Source: Campylobacter corcagiensis (GTDB taxonomy: Bacteria; Campylobacterota; Campylobacteria; Campylobacterales; Campylobacteraceae). From it: DNA of 64,000 bases. Below the pieces are notes generated by a model, which was not told where the DNA came from, did no database searches, and saw nothing but the letters and a program-made list of their open reading frames with translations. The position numbers and the translations under genes are program-made. Shown one piece after another: positions 26,676 through 37,467 of the stretch. Location: contig NZ_CP053842.1 of the NCBI RefSeq assembly GCF_013201645.1, forward strand, positions 1,550,001 to 1,614,000. The letters are read 5' to 3'. The number at the start of each line of letters is the position of its first letter. The stretch's first letter is position 1.

Positions 26676-26699
26676 AAACCACCTAAATTTAGGCGGTTT
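26676..26699 (-). terminator. Terminator at the end of the alpha ribosomal operon
   Basis: Arms AAACCACCTAAA (26676-26687) and TTTAGGCGGTTT (26688-26699) pair with one A/C mismatch (G-U on the minus-strand RNA). It lies seven bases after the rplQ stop and is GC-richer than its surroundings. Confidence 0.6.
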
Positions 26700-26705
26700 T
26701 AAAAA

Positions 26706-27056
26706 TTATACTAGCTCTATATAAGCCATCTCAGCAGCATCGCCTCTTCTAACTCTTGTTTTAATAATTCTAGTATAGCCACCATCTCTATCTTTATAAG
26801 TTGGTGCAACTTCTGTAACTAGCTTATTTGTTGAAGTTTTATCTTGAAGTTTAGCAAAAACTGCTCTATGAGCATTTGAGTCCTCAAGTCTTGCTCTTGT
26901 GATAAGTTTTTCTACATAGCTTCTAAGCTCTTTTGCTTTTGGAAGTGTAGTCTCAATCTTACCATTCTCGATAAGAGCAATAGCTAAATTTTTAAGCGTA
27001 GCAGCTCTGTGGGTTGAAGTTCTGCCTAGCTTTCTATAACCGTGTCCGTGTCTCAT
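26706..27056 (-). CDS. rplQ: Ribosomal protein L17
   Basis: 116 residues. [19 protein letters not shown] is the signature N-terminus, and [15 protein letters not shown] ends the protein. It follows rpoA by 4 bases and closes the alpha operon, just before a hairpin. Confidence 0.98.
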   Translation of the reverse strand: MRHGHGYRKLGRTSTHRAATLKNLAIALIENGKIETTLPKAKELRSYVEKLITRARLEDSNAHRAVFAKLQDKTSTNKLVTEVAPTYKDRDGGYTRIIKTRVRRGDAAEMAYIELV

Positions 27057-27060
27057 TATC

Positions 27061-28065
27061 TTATCCTTGTTTTTTTAATTCATTTATCTTTCTTAGCAGT
27101 CCATCTTTTTGATCAGATAGAGACATATCGCCGATAGGATAGCCAATATCTTCCATAACTGCTTTTATCTCCTCTAGGGATTTTTTACCTAAATTTTTGA
27201 TATCTTTAAGCTCACCTTCTTCCATCAAGACAAGTTCACCTATAAATTTAATACCTGCTCTATCTAGGCAGTTAAAGCTTCTAGCACTTAAATTTAGGTT
27301 TTCAATATTTTCAAAAAGCTTAGCGTGTTCACTACTTTGACTTGTTGAAATCGGCGCAGATGGAATTTCAATATCCACAATACCACCAAAAACTGAAAGT
27401 TGTTGATACATAGCTTCTAAAGCATTTTTAAACGCTGTAATAGGATCAACTTGACCATTTGTTGTGATGGTAAATATAATCTTTTCATAGTCAGGATTAT
27501 CCTCAACTAAGATATTTTCTATATCATAAATAGCTCTTTTTACGGGCGTAAAAAATGCATCAAGTGCCATATAGTCAGAATCTATATAATCAGCCAACTC
27601 TTCACTTGGAACATATCCAATACCTTTTTCAACAATGACTTTAAATTTAAGATCGGCATCTTCATTTAGTGTGGCGATATAGTGATCTGGATTTACAATA
27701 TCAACTACATCATTTGCTAAATCTTTGCCTCTAATCTCAGCAGGTCCTTTGAAGCTATACTCTAAAATTTCTCTTTTTGAGTCACCTTTAATCTTAAATC
27801 TTAAGTTTTTTAAATTTATGATAAATATAGCAACATCTTCAAGCATTCCTCGAATAGAGTCAAACTCATGTTCAACTCCTTCTATCTTAACAGCAGTAGG
27901 TGCAAAACCAACAGAACTTGTATATAAAAGCCTTCTAAGTGGATGTGCAACTGTCACAGCATAACCCGTCTCAAACGGGTATGCTATAACTTTTGCCACA
28001 TTTTCACTAACATTTTCAACTCTTATCTCGGTTGGCATATATGCTGATGTTGTAATCTTTCTCAT
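27061..28065 (-). CDS. rpoA: RNA polymerase subunit alpha
   Basis: 334 residues: an N-terminal dimerisation domain (1-230, with [17 protein letters not shown]) and a C-terminal helix-hairpin-helix domain (about 250-325, [15 protein letters not shown] and [16 protein letters not shown]) that touches UP elements and activators. It lies between rpsD and rplQ as in most bacteria. Confidence 0.98.
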   Translation of the reverse strand: MRKITTSAYMPTEIRVENVSENVAKVIAYPFETGYAVTVAHPLRRLLYTSSVGFAPTAVKIEGVEHEFDSIRGMLEDVAIFIINLKNLRFKIKGDSKREILEYSFKGPAEIRGKDLANDVVDIVNPDHYIATLNEDADLKFKVIVEKGIGYVPSEELADYIDSDYMALDAFFTPVKRAIYDIENILVEDNPDYEKIIFTITTNGQVDPITAFKNALEAMYQQLSVFGGIVDIEIPSAPISTSQSSEHAKLFENIENLNLSARSFNCLDRAGIKFIGELVLMEEGELKDIKNLGKKSLEEIKAVMEDIGYPIGDMSLSDQKDGLLRKINELKKQG

Positions 28066-28077
28066 CTTTACCTCCTA

Positions 28078-28704
28078 CTATTTTGAGTAAAGCTCTACGA
28101 TGAATCTCTCTTCAACTGGAATTTGAATCTCTTCTCTTTCAGGAATTCTAGTAAAAATTCCAAATTTTTTATCTTTTTCTACATCTACCCAGCCAGCAAT
28201 TCCTGTTTGAGCTGTTAAATCAATAGCTCTTTGAATTTGTGGATTTTCTTTACTTTTTTCTCTAATCTCTACTTTTTGACCAGCTTCAACTCTATATGAA
28301 GGTATATCAACCCTTCTGCCATCCACTAAAATATGACCATGGCTAACAAGCTGTCTTGCAAATCTTCTAGTTGTAGCAAAGCCCATTCTATAAACAACAT
28401 TATCAAGTCTTTGTTCTAACATTTTAATGAAAATCTCTCCAGTATTTCCTTCTTTTCTTGTTGCTTCTTTAAAGAGATTTCTAAATTGCTTTTCATTTAG
28501 ACCATACATAAATTTAGCTTTTTGTTTCTCTCTTAGTTGAAGTCCATACTCACTAATTTTCCCTCTTCTTTGCCCGTGCTGACCTGGTGCAAAAGGTCTT
28601 TTAGCAAGAGAGCTCTTACCTGCTAATCTTCTTTCACCTTTTAGAGCCAAATCAACGCCTAAACGTCTCTCAATTTTCTCTACTGGTCCTGTATATCTTG
28701 CCAT
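28078..28704 (-). CDS. rpsD: Ribosomal protein S4
   Basis: 208 residues. [19 protein letters not shown], then the S4 RNA-binding domain (about 95-155, with [20 protein letters not shown]). The N-terminus has no zinc-binding cysteines, so this is the C-minus form. In many bacteria S4 represses its own operon. Confidence 0.98.
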   Translation of the reverse strand: MARYTGPVEKIERRLGVDLALKGERRLAGKSSLAKRPFAPGQHGQRRGKISEYGLQLREKQKAKFMYGLNEKQFRNLFKEATRKEGNTGEIFIKMLEQRLDNVVYRMGFATTRRFARQLVSHGHILVDGRRVDIPSYRVEAGQKVEIREKSKENPQIQRAIDLTAQTGIAGWVDVEKDKKFGIFTRIPEREEIQIPVEERFIVELYSK

Positions 28705-28713
28705 TTTAACCCC

Positions 28714-29106
28714 TTACACTCTTCTTCTTTTTGGAGGACGACAACCATTGTGTGGAAGTGGGGTAATGTCTTTAAAAAATGTTACTTTAATTCCTTCTAC
28801 GCCACCAACACTTTTAACCGCTGTCTCTCTACCACTACCTGGTCCTTGAACCTTAATACCAACTTCTTTTATACCATGCTCTTTTGCTTTATTTAGTGCA
28901 TCTTCAACTGCTTGTTGTGCTGCGTAAGGAGTTGATTTTTTACTACCTTTAAAGCCAAGCGCACCTGCACTACTCCAAGAAATTCCATTTCCCATCTCAT
29001 CAGTTACAGTAACCATTGTGTTATTAAATGAAGCACTGATATAAACTATACCTTTAGCTATACTTTTTTTAGCTACTTTTTTTCTAACTACTTTTCTTTT
29101 TGCCAT
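28714..29106 (-). CDS. rpsK: Ribosomal protein S11
   Basis: 130 residues with a lysine-rich N-terminus, then [19 protein letters not shown] and the C-terminal [15 protein letters not shown], diagnostic of S11. It lies between rpsM and rpsD, with 9-base spacers. Confidence 0.98.
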   Translation of the reverse strand: MAKRKVVRKKVAKKSIAKGIVYISASFNNTMVTVTDEMGNGISWSSAGALGFKGSKKSTPYAAQQAVEDALNKAKEHGIKEVGIKVQGPGSGRETAVKSVGGVEGIKVTFFKDITPLPHNGCRPPKRRRV

Positions 29107-29115
29107 ATCTTAACC

Positions 29116-29484
29116 TTACTTAGTTGCTGCGCCGACAGTTTTACGCTTACCTTTTCTGGTTCTTGCGTTTGTCTTTGTTTTTTGACCACGAACTGGAAGA
29201 CCTTTTCTATGTCTTAAACCTCTATAGCTTCCTAAATCCATAAGTGCTTTTATATCCATAGCTACACTTTTTCTAAGATCACCTTCAACCATATAGTGCT
29301 CTTGGATCTCTTTTCTTATCGCAGCAGCCTCATCTTCACTTAACTCATGAACTCTCTTATCATAAGAAATTCCAACTGCATCAAGGATTTTTCTTGATGA
29401 GAAAAGCCCTATGCCATATATGTAAGTTAAGCCATATTCAACTCTTTTTTTCTTCGGTAAATCAACACCTGCTATACGAGCCAT
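29116..29484 (-). CDS. rpsM: Ribosomal protein S13
   Basis: 122 residues. [20 protein letters not shown], the helix-two-turn-helix region [12 protein letters not shown], and a C-terminal [19 protein letters not shown] basic tail. It is 3 bases after rpmJ. Confidence 0.98.
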   Translation of the reverse strand: MARIAGVDLPKKKRVEYGLTYIYGIGLFSSRKILDAVGISYDKRVHELSEDEAAAIRKEIQEHYMVEGDLRKSVAMDIKALMDLGSYRGLRHRKGLPVRGQKTKTNARTRKGKRKTVGAATK

Positions 29485-29487
29485 ATT

Positions 29488-29601
29488 TTAACCCTGCCTT
29501 TGTTTATGTTTTGGATTTGAGCAGATAACAAATACTACTCCTCTTCTTTTGACAATCTTGCAATTGTCACACATCTTCTTTACAGAAGGACGAACTTTCA
29601 T
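29488..29601 (-). CDS. rpmJ: Ribosomal protein L36
   Basis: A 37-residue gene. It begins [19 protein letters not shown] and ends NPKHKQRQG. Cys11, Cys14, Cys27 and His32 form the zinc ribbon, so this is the zinc-binding form. AGGAGAATTCAG precedes the ATG. It lies 158 bp downstream of infA and 3 bp before rpsM. Confidence 0.97.
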   Translation of the reverse strand: MKVRPSVKKMCDNCKIVKRRGVVFVICSNPKHKQRQG

Positions 29602-29647
29602 CTGAATTCTCCTAAAAATAATTCCACTGTAAATGCTTGTGCTCTTA

Positions 29648-29670
29648 GGTTTAAAGAGATTTTTTAAACC
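29648..29670 (-). other. Hairpin in the infA–rpmJ gap
   Basis: GGTTTAAA (29648-29655) pairs with TTTAAACC (29663-29670) around a 7-base loop in the 158-bp gap between infA and rpmJ. It may be a transcript attenuator or a leader structure for the rpmJ–rplQ genes. It is A/U-rich, and I see no U-run directly after it. Confidence 0.3.
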
Positions 29671-29759
29671 AACTGTTTTTAAAATAGTGGTGATTTTAAA
29701 AACACTTCTTCACACAGTTTTTTGCAAAGCTATGATTGTATCAAATTTAAGCTTTAAAT

Positions 29760-29978
29760 TTACTTATATCTGTAAGTAATCCTACCTTTATCAAGGCTAT
29801 AAGGCGTAAGTTCGACTTTTACTCTATCGCCTGGCATGATTTTTATATAGTGCATTCTCATCTTGCCTGCGATATGGCATAAAATAACATGCTTATTGTC
29901 AAGTTCTACTTTAAAAGTAGCATTTGGTAAGGCTTCTATAACATTACCATCTATTTCTATGACATCATCTTTTGCCAC
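29760..29978 (-). CDS. infA: Translation initiation factor IF-1
   Basis: 72 residues. [20 protein letters not shown], an OB fold with [20 protein letters not shown], and [10 protein letters not shown] at the end. In H. pylori infA follows map directly; here about 5 kb of broken transport genes separates them. Confidence 0.98.
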   Translation of the reverse strand: MAKDDVIEIDGNVIEALPNATFKVELDNKHVILCHIAGKMRMHYIKIMPGDRVKVELTPYSLDKGRITYRYK

Positions 29979-30086
29979 ATTTTCTCCTTTCTTTTGAAAT
30001 TTTTATTTTACAAAATAGTAAAAAGCCTAAGTTTATCATAAATTTACTTTAAAATTAATTAAAGGTTAAATATCTATTGTTGCAAC

Positions 30087-30816
30087 TCATAAAATATAAT
30101 TAAATTTAGAGTAGTCAATCCCATAAAGTGTGGAAATATTTTCCTCATTTAAAATTTCAGCATTGCCAAATTTAAAAATAATCTGGTCTTTTATCATCAA
30201 AACATTTGAGTTTATAAATTTAACATGTCTTGGATGATGCGATCTCATAACTATCATGTAGCCACTTTTGATAGAGTTTTAATTAAATTTAAAAGCTTTA
30301 TTTGATTTCCAAAGTCAAGCCCGCTAACTGGTTCGTCCATAAAAATAATTTTAGCTTTTGAAGAAAGCACTCTTGCTAAATAGACAAGCTGTTTTTCACC
30401 ACCGCTTAAATTTGTAAAAATTCTCTCTTTTAAATGTGAAATTCCTAGTTTTTCAAGAGCGTTCTGGCAAATTTCATAATCTTTTTTAGAGTAATTTTCA
30501 AAAAACTCTTATGAGAAATTCTTGACATCAAAACAATATCTATAACTTCATACTCAAATGGCAAGTTTTGAGACTGCGGTATATAGGCGATTTGCTTGGA
30601 TAAATCTTTTCTTTTAATGCTTTTTATATTTTTACCATTTAGTAAAATTTCGCCACTATAAGGAAGTAGGTTTAACATACATTTTAAAAGTGTGCTTTTG
30701 CCAGAGCCATTTTCGCCTAAAATAGCTAAATTTTCCCCACTTTTTAGATTAAAATTTATGCCATTTAAAATCACTTTTTTAGAGTAGAAAAATTTTAAAT
30801 TCTTAACTTCAATCAC
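30087..30816 (-). pseudogene. Broken ABC transporter ATPase (FecE/BtuD type)
   Basis: The first 123 codons are intact, with Walker A GENGSGKST and the Q-loop IPQSQNLPFEYEVIDIV. The rest continues in other frames: NLSGGEKQL (signature) and IIFMDEPVSGLD (Walker B). Two shifts are needed, each one missing base in a homopolymer: A-run 30500-30505 and T-run 30266-30269. Restored length is about 243 residues, normal for this family. Translation as written stops at 30445, before the signature motif, so no working ATPase is made. Its start overlaps the permease remnant by 4 bases. Confidence 0.88.
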
Positions 30817-31786
30817 ACTCTACCTCTAACTTTAAAAAGTGCAATGATAAAAATTGGAATCCCAAAAAGCGATGTGATAAGCCCCAAAGGAACTTCATAA
30901 CTGAAAATCTCTTTTGCAAAAGTATCACAAACTAGCAAAAACAAAGCCCCAAAAATCGCTGATGAAATTATGACATATCGGTTATCGCTTCCATAAAAAA
31001 CCTGCAAATATGAGGTACAACAAGCCCAACCCAGCCAATCACACCAGCTAAAACCACACAAAGCGAACTTGACAGAGTCGAAGTTGTAATCAAAATAAGT
31101 TTTAAATTTCTAGTGTTAATGCCAAGGCTTTTTGCCTCTTCATCGCCCAAACTTAGGGCATTTATCTGCTTTGATAAAAAAATATTTACCAAAATACAAA
31201 GTAAAATCACCCAAGAAGTTGCAAAAACTAGCTCTTTATTTGCAAAACTTAAGCTTCCCATTAAAAAATAAATTATATTTGGCAAAACTTCGTTTGGGTC
31301 GGCAAAATACTTTATAACTGAACTTAAACTTGTAAAAATCGCCCCACTTATAATGCCACCTAAAATAAGCATCAAAACCCTTGAAGTTTGGCTAATTAGC
31401 GAGATCAAAACCGCGATAATAACAGCTAAAACTCCAAAAATAAAAGTTAAAATTTGAGTGCTATAAATGCTTAAATTTAAAATCATCCCAAGTCCAGCAC
31501 CAAATCCAGCCCCACTTAAAACGCCCAAAACACCAGGACTTACCAAAGGATTTACAAACATCGCTTGATAGGTCGCCCCACTTACTGATAAAGCCGCTCC
31601 AACCATAATAGCAGCTAAAACTCTAGGAAGTCTGATTTCAGTTATGATGACATTTGCTAGGATATTTTCTTCATTAAAAATTCCCAAATAATCGCTTAAA
31701 TTTAAAGAGTATTTTCCAATAAATAGCGACGCAAAAGATAAAACTACTAAAATCAAAAACAGAGTTATTATGCTAAATTTTCTCAT
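30813..31786 (-). pseudogene. Broken FecCD/BtuC-type permease
   Basis: About 324 residues if repaired, with the typical ten-helix FecCD pattern (for example RLPRVLAAIMVGAALSVSG, GVIGWVGLVVPHICR). After VVPHICRFF the frame breaks at an A-run of six (30996-31001), which needs one more base. The correct continuation YGSDNRYVIISSAIFG is in the next frame and runs to 30813. The first 272 codons end prematurely at 30968, removing the last two helices. Start overlaps the binding-protein remnant by 14 bases, as in an intact operon. Confidence 0.88.
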
Positions 31787-32764
31787 TTAAAATATCTTTT
31801 ATCTCATCATCGCTTAAATCCAAATATAAAAAAAGTTTATAAAACTCTTTTGTTTTATCGTATAAATTTATGCTTACTAGTTCTGGATATAGCGTCTTTC
31901 CAAGCCAGTAAATTCCTAAAAACCGCATAAATGAAGCTGGTTTTCCAACCCAGGAAAATGGCTTTCTAGGGATTAAATAAACCTCTTTATTTTGAACTGC
32001 TTTTAAAAGCTGCCACTTTTTATCGCTAAAAATTTTATCATAAAATGCTTTGTGATAGACGATGATTGCGTCTGGGTCGTAAGATAAAATTTGTTCGAAA
32101 TTTAGGCTAACTCTACTATTTTGCTTTAAGTTTTCACATTTATGGACTAAATTTGCCCCAACTAAATTTAAAACCTCTCCAAAGCCACTTTTATCACACT
32201 CAGTTTGTAAGCCATCATCTCCAAAAGCGTAGTAAATTCTTTTAGGATTTTTAACATTTTGTTTTAAGTTTTTAGCAAATTCAAGCGAATTTAGGGCGAA
32301 ATTTTTAAGTTTTTAGCTCTATTAGAAGCATCTAAAAACTCGCCTAAAATTTCAAATGAGTTTAAGCTATCTTCGATAGTTAATGCGTCTAAATATAAAA
32401 CTGGAATTTTTGTTTTTTTAAAGATGTTTTGATAAAGTTCGGTTGTATTTGTTGAGGCTAAAATCAAATCTGGCCTTAAGGCTAAAACTTGTTCGATATT
32501 TGGCGTTCTACCTTGCCCAAAAAAGCCACCAACAACAGGTAAATTTGTAAAATTTTCATCCAAAAACTCCTTTTCAATATCCCAAAACTCAAAAACTAGC
32601 CCAGCAGCCTTGCTTTTATCAACGGCGTAGAGTTGATATAAAATAACAGGATTTGATGCATAGACTTTTTGGACTTTGTTTGGGTCTAAATTCTCGCAGT
32701 TTTCGCAATTATAATTTGCATTTAGACTAAAAATCGCTAAAAATAAAAACAGTAAAACTCTCAC
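31773..32764 (-). pseudogene. Broken periplasmic metal/siderophore-binding protein (FecB/BtuF type)
   Basis: Signal peptide (1-16), then two cysteines in NCENCENL, PVVGGFFGQGRTPNIEQVL and LRPDLILAST of the helical-backbone binding-protein family. The frame breaks at a T-run of five (32302-32306), one base short. The continuation (LEFAKNLKQNVKNPKRIYY, then PFSWVGKPASFMRFLGIYWL) runs to the stop at 31773-31775. Restored length is about 330 residues. The ligand is unknown: siderophore, haem, cobalamin or nickel complexes are all used by this family in Campylobacterota. Confidence 0.87.
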
Positions 32765-32788
32765 AAAATCCCTTTTTTTAAAATTTAT

Positions 32789-34833
32789 CTAAAAATCATA
32801 CCTTAAATTTACAAAAAATGTTCTACCATCTTCGCTGTAGCCCTCTGTATATTCATAATATTTATCAAATATATTATTTACTCCAGCATTGATTTTAAGC
32901 CCTTCAAATGGCTCATATCCCACTTTTAAATTTGTCACGCCAAAACCCCTTGCATAGTATTTTTCATCATTATTATAGCTACTTAAACTCTTACTTTGGA
33001 TCTCCCCACTTGCATATAAACTCCATTTTGGTGCAAATTCCCAGTCTAAATATGCAAAGAATTTATGCCTTGGAACATCGCTAAGATAGACCTCTTTACC
33101 ATCTTCATCGCTTGAGAGATCATAATCCATATAAGTATAATTTGCTCCTAGTTCTAACTCATTTGCCAAAAACCAAACCGCACTTAACTCAAAGCCGTAA
33201 AACTTAGCATCTCCTACATTTTTAAACTGTCTTAAAAGTTTGCCTTGGCTATTTTTCTTATTTATATACTCGCTTTGAATTTTATCTCTAACATCTGAGT
33301 AAAAAATCGCCCCGCCTAAATTTAACTCATCAAAAAATGTTCTATTATAGCCTATTTCATAGTGATAAGCGATCTATTCTTTTAAGTAAGGATTTGGTTC
33401 TGTGCTATCAAAACGCCTTGAGTAGCGATCTTTTATAGTTGGAAAGCGTGATTTTTTAGCAAAACTTAGGGTTAATTCATCATTTCCATCAAAGCTATGT
33501 TTTAATAAAGCTTGGTAGTTAAACGCTTTAATTTTATCTTTATCAAACTCCCAAACATAAGGATTTTCATCCCATAAAAGTCTGCCTTTTTTATTTGTTT
33601 TTTGTTTTCTTGTTCTTTTGTCAATCACAGGTTTTGGGTCAGAATAGTTTTGGGCCTTTTTTGCATCTCTTATATCGTAAGATAACCCAACAATTAAGCT
33701 TGTATTTTCGCTAAATTCGTGAGTATCTTCTAGGGCAAAAGATAAAGTCTCATCTATCATTTCTTGCCATGGATCGCCGATATTATGCTCTTTATGGAGA
33801 TCTTTTTTATAATTTGAGGCAAATTTTAGCGTGTTATTTGTAAAAATTTCGCCACCTATCTCAACTCCAAAGCCGTAGCTATAATCATCATAAATGCTTG
33901 TCCATGTGTTTTTAGAGTAAGTTTTATCAGTGTAATTTTCCAAAGTATTTTCAAATTTATCATAAAATGCTTTTGTTTTTATGTAAAAATTATCAAATTT
34001 TGTATTTGATAAGAAGTAAAAACTCTCTTTATCCCAGTCTTTCCACTTCCAGTAGCGATCTCTTCCAATATTATTGATATCTCTTCCTTCGTAAATTCTT
34101 TATTTTTTTTCGCCTTCTTGTTTTGAGTAGATAAATGCATACTCATCTGTTTCATTTGGCGTTAAAGCTACTTTTAAACTGATTTTATAATCATCGCTAT
34201 TTGAGCCAGGGATTTTCTCATATTTTGAGTCTTTACTTGCTTGGCGACCCTCTACATCGTAAATTTGACCGCTAAGTTGAATATAAAAAAGCTCTTGTTT
34301 GCTTCATAGTCTAAATCCACCTAAATTTGAGTAAGTATTACTATCTTTTCCAGTTGTAAAGCTGTAATATAGGCTTCCTTCAAACTCTTTTGTTGGCTTT
34401 GTGCTTACTAAATTTACAGCTCCACCTAAAGCATTTGGTCTATAAAGAACAGAACTTGCTCCTTTGCTGATATTAACCTAACTTAAATCCCCAGTTAAAA
34501 AGCGGTTTAAATCCATATTTTCATCACAAGGAATATAGATTGGAACTCCATCCATATAGATAGGAATTTCAGTTGATTTAAAGCCACGAATGATTAAATT
34601 TGTCTCATTTCTTGAACCCTAGCACCTTGTAAATAAACGCCAGGAGTTTGCTTTGCAACTTCGCTAACTCTTTTAATGCTATTTTTTTTTGCATGTTTTT
34701 TTGATCAACTACAACAACATTTGTGTCTGCTTTTTGTTCTTTTTTAGCACCAACTTCTATAACGCCAAGTTCGAAAACTTCGGCGTATAAAAAACGAGCT
34801 TAAAACTAAAGATATCGTTAAAGCTTTTTTCAT
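32789..34833 (-). pseudogene. Multiply broken TonB-dependent outer-membrane receptor
   Basis: A roughly 680-codon receptor in pieces. From the ATG at 34831-34833 a signal peptide is followed by a plug with SEVAKQTPGVYL, NLIIRGFKSTEIPIYMDG and VNISKGASSVLYRPNALGG, and the C-terminal barrel strand ends NLRYDF with terminal Phe. In-frame stops lie at 34478-34480, 34100-34102 and 33374-33376, and several frameshifts occur (about 34785, 34680, 34615 and 34300). Such receptors import iron-siderophore, haem, B12 or nickel chelates. Barrel fragments at 32789-33169 and 33374-33943 stay open but cannot function. Confidence 0.88.
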
Positions 34834-34864
34834 TTTATAATCCTTATTTAAGTTTAAATATGAG

Positions 34865-34870
34865 ATTATA
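34865..34870 (-). promoter_or_regulatory. Putative surviving -10 of the decayed receptor operon
   Basis: Minus-strand TATAAT, 32 bp before the receptor ATG, within ATTCATTATAATCTCAT, which only partly resembles a Fur box. The 208-bp gap 34834-35041 between the receptor remnant and map holds nothing else I can identify. Confidence 0.35.
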
Positions 34871-35041
34871 ATGAATTTAAAGTTAAATTTAGCTTTAATA
34901 AATTTTTAATGTTAAAAGTTAATAATGGATTAAAATCTAAAAAATAATAGGATAGTTAAATTTTTATAGATATTTCTATGAAATTTATTACAAAATAAGA
35001 GAATTAATATAGCCTAAATTTAAAAGAAAATCCTTTTAAAT

Positions 35042-35800
35042 TTAAGCTATACTTAGAATTTCAGCTTTGCCGTTTATTACAGCGATGCAGTGTTCATAGT
35101 GGCTAGTTCTAAGTCCATCTTTACTAGTAACTGCCCAGCCATCACTTGCCACAACAGCTTCACCACTTTTTTGACAAATCATCGGCTCAATGCAAAAAAC
35201 CATTCCATTTTTTATCTTTGGACCTTGTTTTGGATTTTTGCCTGTTAGGTAGTTTGGAATTTCTGGTTCTTCGTGAGGTCTTTTTCCAATCCCATGACCA
35301 CAATATCCCTGTAATGGCACATAGCCTTTTTCTAGGATAAAATTTTCAATTAAAAAGCTTAACTCTTTAAAATGCATTCCTACTTTTATATTTTTAATAG
35401 CAAAATAAAGAGCGTCTTTACTACAATTTATAAGATCCTCATCGCTTTTTGAAATTTTGCCAATCCCAAAAGTCCTAGCACTATCACCATAATATCCATT
35501 TAACTTAGTCCCAACATCAACGCCTAAAATATCGCCTTCTTGCAAGATAGTATCATCAGGAATTCCATGGATACAAACTTCATTTAGCGACAAACAAGCT
35601 GCATTTGGAAAACCATAAAGTCCTTTAAATGCTGGATAGGCTCCATTTTTTGTTATAAAATCGTCTATTTTTTTATCAACTTCTAAAAGGGTCATTCCAG
35701 CTTTTAAGAACTCACCTGTATAATCAAGAGTGGCTGCAACTAATTTGTTTGCAGCCCTTAATCCTTCTAAATCTTTAGCGTTTTTTAGAGTTATTGCCAT
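35042..35800 (-). CDS. map: Methionine aminopeptidase
   Basis: 252 residues, type I. Metal ligands are seen in DILGVDVGTKLNGYYGDSART (two Asp), GHGIGKRPHEEPEIPNY (His) and VFCIEPM (Glu) with a last Glu near the C-terminus. It removes the initiator Met in the cytosol. It is one base after secY. The step to infA is interrupted by the decayed transport operon. Confidence 0.96.
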   Translation of the reverse strand: MAITLKNAKDLEGLRAANKLVAATLDYTGEFLKAGMTLLEVDKKIDDFITKNGAYPAFKGLYGFPNAACLSLNEVCIHGIPDDTILQEGDILGVDVGTKLNGYYGDSARTFGIGKISKSDEDLINCSKDALYFAIKNIKVGMHFKELSFLIENFILEKGYVPLQGYCGHGIGKRPHEEPEIPNYLTGKNPKQGPKIKNGMVFCIEPMICQKSGEAVVASDGWAVTSKDGLRTSHYEHCIAVINGKAEILSIA

Positions 35801-35801
35801 T

Positions 35802-37064
35802 TTATAGGTCCATTGCGCTTAGAGTTTGGTATCTATTCATATAAATTTGAGCTTCTATCTTTCTCATCGTATCAAGTGCAACTGATACAACAATTAAAAC
35901 TGAAGTTCCGCCAAATCCAAATGGTACACCCATAAGCTTAACTAAGAGCCATGGAAGAGTAGCAATTATTCCTAGATAAATAGCACCCCAAAAAGTTAGA
36001 CGACTAACTACATCATTTAAGAATGTTGCAGTTGGCTTTCCTGGTCTTACTCCTGGTATAAATCCACCTTGTTTCTTTAAATTTTCACTAATATCATCTG
36101 TTTTAAATGCAATTGAAGCATAGAAAAATGCAAAGAAAACAACAAAAATAAACATTAACAGGTTAAACATAAATCCATTTGGATTTAAAAAGTCATTTAT
36201 CTTCATCATTACTGGATTTGTGCTTGCTTGAAAAATAGTTGCTGGAAACATTAAAATCGCACTAGCAAATATTGGCGGTATAACTCCACTGATATTTACT
36301 TTAATAGGTATATAGTTCATAATGCGTTTGTTTTGGTTTTGCATAACTACTTTTCTTGAGTAAGAAACTGGCACTCTTCTTTCGCCAAGTTCTACATAAA
36401 TAACAGCTCCAACTGTTACTAAGATAATCAAAATTATAGCTATAAGTTTTAAGAAATTCATCTCTCCAGTATTTACTAAATTTATAGCACCACCAATAGC
36501 TGTTGGAATACCACTTACAATACCTGCAAAGATTATAAGACTTATTCCGTTTCCAATACCTTTTGAAGTTATTTGCTCACCTATCCACATTAAAAGCATA
36601 GTTCCAGTAAGCATTGATGCACAAGCTATTATTACAAAAAGGCTTTTATCTATCATAATTGCACTTTGACCACCGCTAGAGTTCATAGCAAAAAGTCCTG
36701 CACTAACACCGATTGCTTGAATTACAGTTATGATGACAGTTGAATATCTTATAATTTGCATATATTTTTGCATACCGTCACGCTCTTTTTTTAGAGCTGC
36801 TAGCTTAGGAAATGTAGCTGATAAAAGCTCCATTATAATCGAAGCAGTAATATAAGGCATAATACCTAATGATATAATACTTAAGCGTTCAGCAGCATTA
36901 CCACTGAACATGTTAAACATTCCAAATGCGTTATTGCTGTTGTTTTTAAAAAATTCAGCAATAACATCAACATTTACCCCAGGAACTGGGACATATGCTA
37001 GAATTCTATAGATAAACAAAAATCCAAAAGTTATTAAGATTTTGTTTCTTAGAGATGCGTTCAT
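35802..37064 (-). CDS. secY: Preprotein translocase subunit SecY
   Basis: 420 residues with ten membrane helices. FGMFNMFSGNAAERLSIISLG, GIGNGISLIIFAGIV and the cytosolic ERRVPVSYSRKV loop are hallmarks. It is the central channel of the Sec translocon; secG lies at 61897 in the same window. It follows rplO by one base. Confidence 0.98.
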   Translation of the reverse strand: MNASLRNKILITFGFLFIYRILAYVPVPGVNVDVIAEFFKNNSNNAFGMFNMFSGNAAERLSIISLGIMPYITASIIMELLSATFPKLAALKKERDGMQKYMQIIRYSTVIITVIQAIGVSAGLFAMNSSGGQSAIMIDKSLFVIIACASMLTGTMLLMWIGEQITSKGIGNGISLIIFAGIVSGIPTAIGGAINLVNTGEMNFLKLIAIILIILVTVGAVIYVELGERRVPVSYSRKVVMQNQNKRIMNYIPIKVNISGVIPPIFASAILMFPATIFQASTNPVMMKINDFLNPNGFMFNLLMFIFVVFFAFFYASIAFKTDDISENLKKQGGFIPGVRPGKPTATFLNDVVSRLTFWGAIYLGIIATLPWLLVKLMGVPFGFGGTSVLIVVSVALDTMRKIEAQIYMNRYQTLSAMDL

Positions 37065-37065
37065 A

Positions 37066-37464
37066 TTATTTTCCGCTCGTACTTACATTTTCATCTTTAA
37101 TCTTAGAAGCTAAATTCCTTGCACTTGCTCCAATTAACTTAATTTTTTTTGTAGTAGCTGGAAATTTATGAACACTTCTAATGCTTTCAAATGTAATCTC
37201 ACTCAACTCTTTAATGCTACTTATTTTTTCTACATTTATAACATAAGGCTTTTGAAATTTTGTTCTAAAACCAACCTTTGGAAGTCTTCTTTGAAGAGGT
37301 TGTTGACCACCTTCAAAACCTCTTTTTTCTGAGTAGCCTGTTCTTGCAGTTTGACCTTTACCACCTCTACTTGAGGTTTTGCCCCAACCGCTTCCTTGAC
37401 CTCTACCAACTCTTTTTTTGCTATGAGTTGAGCCTGGAGCTTTTTGTAAATTCTCTAGTCCCAT
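37066..37464 (-). CDS. rplO: Ribosomal protein L15
   Basis: 132 residues; begins [20 protein letters not shown], with the Gly/Arg-rich [19 protein letters not shown] stretch and [15 protein letters not shown]. It is 3 bases after rpsE and one before secY. Confidence 0.98.
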   Translation of the reverse strand: MGLENLQKAPGSTHSKKRVGRGQGSGWGKTSSRGGKGQTARTGYSEKRGFEGGQQPLQRRLPKVGFRTKFQKPYVINVEKISSIKELSEITFESIRSVHKFPATTKKIKLIGASARNLASKIKDENVSTSGK

Positions 37465-37467
37465 TTA

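Noticed and set aside
30813-31061. 82-codon ORF as an independent gene
   Set aside because: It is the shifted 3' part of the FecCD permease; the start codon lies inside the permease.
30087-34833. General sequencing error as cause of broken transport genes
   Set aside because: Receptor stops are substitutions, and long homopolymers in over 70 other genes are intact; single-base shifts still deserve a read check.
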